64,000 nucleotides of DNA from the NCBI GenBank assembly GCA_003116975.1, contig BGKB01000047.1, positions 248,001 to 312,000 on the forward strand. The letters are read 5' to 3'. Below, one piece after another: positions 61,246 to 64,000 of the stretch (position 1 is the first letter of the stretch; every line of letters starts with the position of its first letter). The notes below the pieces were generated by a model. That model ran no database searches. It saw only the letters and a list, made by a program, of their open reading frames with translations, and was not told the DNA's origin. The DNA is from Aurantiochytrium sp. KH105. Lineage: Eukaryota; Sar; Bigyra; Thraustochytrida; Thraustochytriidae. A program made the translations under genes and the position numbers.

Positions 61246-61635
61246 ATGGCAGCGGTGATGCGCCAGGAGCGCGACGCCAAGATGGAGCTCAAGGCGTGCC
61301 TGCACTACGAGGACGAGCGCGCGGACCTCGCCGGGTCCGTGGCGACTCGCCTCGAGTCGCTGTGCGCGCTGTGCCCTGACTTCCTCCTCGCGGCTGTCCT
61401 TGAAGGCGTGCTGGGGGAGATTGTCATGGACGTGCCGCAGGAAAACCTGCGCGAGGTGGCGCGCCGTCTGCGCAAGTCGCATACCGCCGAGAATGAGGCC
61501 GGCTTTCGTATCGGCATGAAAGCGCTCGAGGCCTGCGCGCAGGAAGGCTCTGCCGCTTTCTTCGCGCGTCTCACGGCCATGTCGCCGGCCGACGTGGCTC
61601 TCTGGCGCAACGACTTCGAGGGTCTCGCCTTGTGA
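61246..61635 (+). CDS. Hypothetical small helical protein
   Basis: The ATG at 61246 has a strong context (GCCATGG) and gives 129 residues. The sequence is almost entirely alpha-helical in character with alternating acidic and hydrophobic residues (SLCALCPDFLLAAVLEGVLG, ENLREVARRLRKSHTAENEA). There is no signal peptide, membrane segment or recognised motif. The codon pattern is that of real genes nearby. It is convergent with the tepsin-like gene. Confidence 0.65.
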   Translation: MAAVMRQERDAKMELKACLHYEDERADLAGSVATRLESLCALCPDFLLAAVLEGVLGEIVMDVPQENLREVARRLRKSHTAENEAGFRIGMKALEACAQEGSAAFFARLTAMSPADVALWRNDFEGLAL

Positions 61636-62194
61636 CGCATGCAACGAAAGGACAAAGTAGTTCTATGCTTACCCTTTCCTGACCCTTTTACAGAAAAATT
61701 CTTATTCCGCGCGGATGAGCCAGGTGAACACCACCACCTTTCTCTCCGCTCTGCCGAGCCAGCCTCTCTGACTCTGAACTCAACATCTCGCTTGTAGAAG
61801 CCCTCTTTTTCCCCCTTCCAAATAAATCAATCGTAGTGAATCATTTCTCATTCTTGACTCTAACAGTAAGTGTCTGCAGCTCGTGTCAGCATGTAGCATG
61901 TAGGTGGATAAAATTTCATTTGCCAGGCAGGCGCATTGAATGACGTTATACGACTCGAACCGTGCACTTGGCAGCCAGCCATATTTCATTCATGCGAAAA
62001 CGTAGTGGACCATTTATTATCGTTGAAATCGAGCTCTTGTGCACATGTACATGATCATGGACTTGCCACGCAGGCGCATCGAAAACCTCATACAGCCCGA
62101 AACCGTGCACTAGGCAGCCTTTCACACAAAGTCGTCGTCAAGCCCGACGTGCGCCAGGGTAAAAATGCATGTAAAATAAAAGCACAGATGATCT
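61636..62194. other. Convergent intergenic region with duplicated element
   Basis: It contains two diverged copies of a ~56-bp element (next feature) in an A/T-richer background. No gene is supported. Confidence 0.5.
61921..62119. repeat. Two direct copies of a ~56-bp element
   Basis: Copy 1 (61921-61977) and copy 2 (62064-62119) share TGCCA(G/C)GCAGGCGCAT(T/C)GAA at one end and GAACCGTGCACTTGGCAGCC-like sequence at the other. The ends carry TGCC/GGCA as short inverted repeats, as in a small mobile or structured element. Confidence 0.6.
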
Positions 62195-64000
62195 TTACTT
62201 CATTTCTGCCATAGTCGAAGAGACAAAATCAAACTTGTCGGGCTGAGGCTTGCTTTGCTGCGAAGAAGACGAGGCTGCCGACACACTTCGGGTCATCGAA
62301 GAAGGCATACCTGCACCACCTCCGGGCAGCCCGTGACCACCAGTCGGCATTCCCGACATGGTTTGCGTCATGTGCTGCATTTGCTGGGACGGCATAGCGC
62401 CCTGATGTTGCAAAGGCATTTGCTGCATCTGACCTTGCTGCAGCATCGCCATGAGTTGCTGCTGCTGCTGCGGAGAGGGCGCCATGCCAATTTGCTGCTG
62501 CATTTGCATCAACTGTTGGAACTGCTGGAATTGCTGGAACTGAAGCTGCTGTGGCGTGAGTCCTCCGGTCTGCGGCAAGTTGCCTTGCATTCCAGGCATG
62601 CCTTGAATGCCGGATCCTGTCTGGCCCGCTTGCGCAGGTTGCGAGGGAGCCATCAAATCGTCAAATGGGCTGCTCTGAGCCTGCGATCCCGACGAGGTTG
62701 TCGGCTTGAGAGTGTTGCCACTGCTGCTACTCGTCTGTGCAAAGGAGCTGCCCGGTCCGCTGCCACCCTGAATGAAGGAAAAACCCGTCTTGTCCCCGGC
62801 TTGAGACTGCGAGGTTTCACTTTTGCCATGATTATTGTTGTTGCTGCTGCTGCTGCTGCCAGATGCCATGGAGAGCGCTTCAAGCTGGCTCGCCAGACTC
62901 TTGGCCTTTGCTGCTCCGTCGTGAGCACGTTGAAAATCATTGCCAGCCCCGCCGAGATCGCCGCCCAACAAAGAGTCAAGGTCTGTCGATCCAGCTGCCG
63001 ATGCTGGTGCTGTTGGTGCTGGTGCTTCGTCTACTCCAGCCTGCGAGGTGTTCTGCTCCGCTTCACCATAAAACAAAAGATCATCATTGTTGTCCTCGCT
63101 CGCTGACACCTCATTCCGAGCTGCCGAGGGCGCTTGAGATGCAGACTTTACCTGAAGACTGCCAAACAAACTACCACCTCCATTGGACATTCCATTTCCA
63201 TTCGCAGAGGTAGCTGTGGTAGTCGATGCAGGCGCGGGCGCGGGCATGGACTCCGGTGCGGCCGCAGGCGCGTATCCAACGGCTTCCGTCGAACTCGCAA
63301 CCGCAGCGGCTGCATCGCCAAAATCAAGGAGGTCATCGTGTCCGTTCATCTGGGCAGGGGCCGCCGCGCTGGTGGAAGAGGACGCAGGCGCAGGAACATC
63401 CTCGCCAGCTTCGTCGCCATACAGGAGCTTCCATACGCTCTGCGTGCGGGTGCGCACATTCGCTTGCGTGGACCGCCGCAGGTCCTCCAGAATCTCGGCG
63501 TGTTCGTCCAAATAATCTACAAACGCCTCTAGATCTTCGGCCTGCACCAGAGCCTCGCAGACACAGAGCGCCTTGTGCTGCACCTTCCACTCGGCAGACG
63601 CTAGTTTTTCGTAAAGAATTGGCATTACCACTTGCGCGTCAAGTGTTTTGCAGGCTGTGAGGAAGGCGCTCAATTTTTCTCTCGATGGCACAGGTCGCAC
63701 GCCGCCACGTCCACACAGACCGTCCACAAGACTCCGCTCGTAACGACCATCCGAAACGGTGCCTGAGGCACCCCCACTGGACGTGTCTGTGCGTTGTTGG
63801 CTCGGCGAGTTTGTATGACCGCTCGACATGCTGTTGCCTCCCCAAGGCCCTGCGTGTCCTGCTGCCCCAAACGAGGAAGCTGTCTGCCCCGATCCGGCGA
63901 ACCCACCACTACTAGGACCCGTGTACGACCCAGTGTAGCTGCCAGCGCCGCCACCTGCCGAAGGACCGGCATACGATCCTGAGTCATGGCGCGGAGGAGT
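62195..64000 (-). CDS. TEPSIN: Tepsin-like AP-4 accessory protein, 5' part beyond the window
   Basis: The frame is open from the window end (64000) to the stop at 62195; the ATG at 63829 is internal. Within it, residues read as a Gly/Ser/Tyr-rich linker, then a VHS/ENTH-like helical domain at about 63700-63420 (SREKLSAFLTACKTLDAQVV, EWKVQHKALCVCEALVQAED). This matches the second, VHS-like domain of tepsin, where REEAxxFIKACxxLN occurs; an ENTH domain would lie upstream. The long tail is Ser/Gln/Met-rich and includes LFGSLQV and GFSFIQGG, similar to the LFxGMxL and SxFxFLN motifs that bind AP-4 beta and epsilon. Tepsin is a coat accessory protein of AP-4 vesicles at the TGN. An epsin-like family member is the alternative. 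Confidence 0.72.
   Translation of the reverse strand, partial: TPPRHDSGSYAGPSAGGGAGSYTGSYTGPSSGGFAGSGQTASSFGAAGHAGPWGGNSMSSGHTNSPSQQRTDTSSGGASGTVSDGRYERSLVDGLCGRGGVRPVPSREKLSAFLTACKTLDAQVVMPILYEKLASAEWKVQHKALCVCEALVQAEDLEAFVDYLDEHAEILEDLRRSTQANVRTRTQSVWKLLYGDEAGEDVPAPASSSTSAAAPAQMNGHDDLLDFGDAAAAVASSTEAVGYAPAAAPESMPAPAPASTTTATSANGNGMSNGGGSLFGSLQVKSASQAPSAARNEVSASEDNNDDLLFYGEAEQNTSQAGVDEAPAPTAPASAAGSTDLDSLLGGDLGGAGNDFQRAHDGAAKAKSLASQLEALSMASGSSSSSNNNNHGKSETSQSQAGDKTGFSFIQGGSGPGSSFAQTSSSSGNTLKPTTSSGSQAQSSPFDDLMAPSQPAQAGQTGSGIQGMPGMQGNLPQTGGLTPQQLQFQQFQQFQQLMQMQQQIGMAPSPQQQQQLMAMLQQGQMQQMPLQHQGAMPSQQMQHMTQTMSGMPTGGHGLPGGGAGMPSSMTRSVSAASSSSQQSKPQPDKFDFVSSTMAEMK

Noticed and set aside
1-64000. tRNA, rRNA, riboswitch, CRISPR or intact transposon
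   Set aside because: I looked for paired-arm tRNA patterns, reverse transcriptase or transposase motifs and regular spacer arrays and found none that I could support by eye; a tRNAscan or repeat-library search would be decisive.

Overview
This window is eukaryotic nuclear DNA from a GC-rich, gene-dense, intron-poor protist. The gene set points to a stramenopile, most likely a thraustochytrid or other labyrinthulomycete. This is inferred from a bacterial-type (phospholipase D family) cardiolipin synthase with a mitochondrial presequence, a WRKY19-like tandem zinc finger protein of the kind expanded in stramenopiles, a discrete mitochondrial-type malonyl transferase, single-copy eukaryotic housekeeping genes with no or one intron, and long intergenic stretches of penta- and tetranucleotide repeats. 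There are no operons, ribosome binding sites, CRISPR arrays, recognisable tRNA/rRNA genes or intact transposons.

Layout. 0.4-5.6 kb: cardiolipin synthase, an unidentified protein, a spliced MOZART1 gene (minus), a secreted glutathione peroxidase, and a candidate spliced cysteine-rich small protein. 5.6-12 kb: over 6 kb of low-complexity DNA with one candidate minus-strand ORF. 12-25.3 kb: WRKY19-like zinc finger protein, a GCNA/SprT protease, the Rab3GAP catalytic subunit, an unidentified fragment ending at an ambiguous base (21155), a coiled-coil/membrane Sec14 protein and a possible GNAT-like protein. 28-42 kb: class II histone deacetylase, D-lactate dehydrogenase, a DOT1-like methyltransferase, an LRR protein, a hypothetical coiled-coil protein, a BART-domain protein and an SCFD2-type SM protein. 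42-46 kb: 4 kb of gene-free repetitive DNA. 46-64 kb: a Ser/Thr kinase, malonyl-CoA:ACP transacylase, VPS18, glycyl-tRNA synthetase (one intron), coproporphyrinogen III oxidase (one intron), a candidate small spliced gene, a small hypothetical protein, and a tepsin-like protein cut by the window end.

Genes are single transcription units, often in tail-to-tail pairs with 100-600 bp between stop codons (GCNA/RAB3GAP1, HDAC/LDHD, DOT1/LRR, kinase/MCAT, GARS/CPOX). Functional themes are membrane traffic (RAB3GAP1, Sec14, SCFD2, VPS18, tepsin), mitochondrial metabolism (CLS, LDHD, MCAT, CPOX) and chromatin (HDAC, DOT1, GCNA). The three well-supported introns are 169-329 nt long with GT..AG ends and good donors; each was recognised because it restores a conserved protein. 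Many long antisense reading frames exist but are shadows created by GC-rich codon use.
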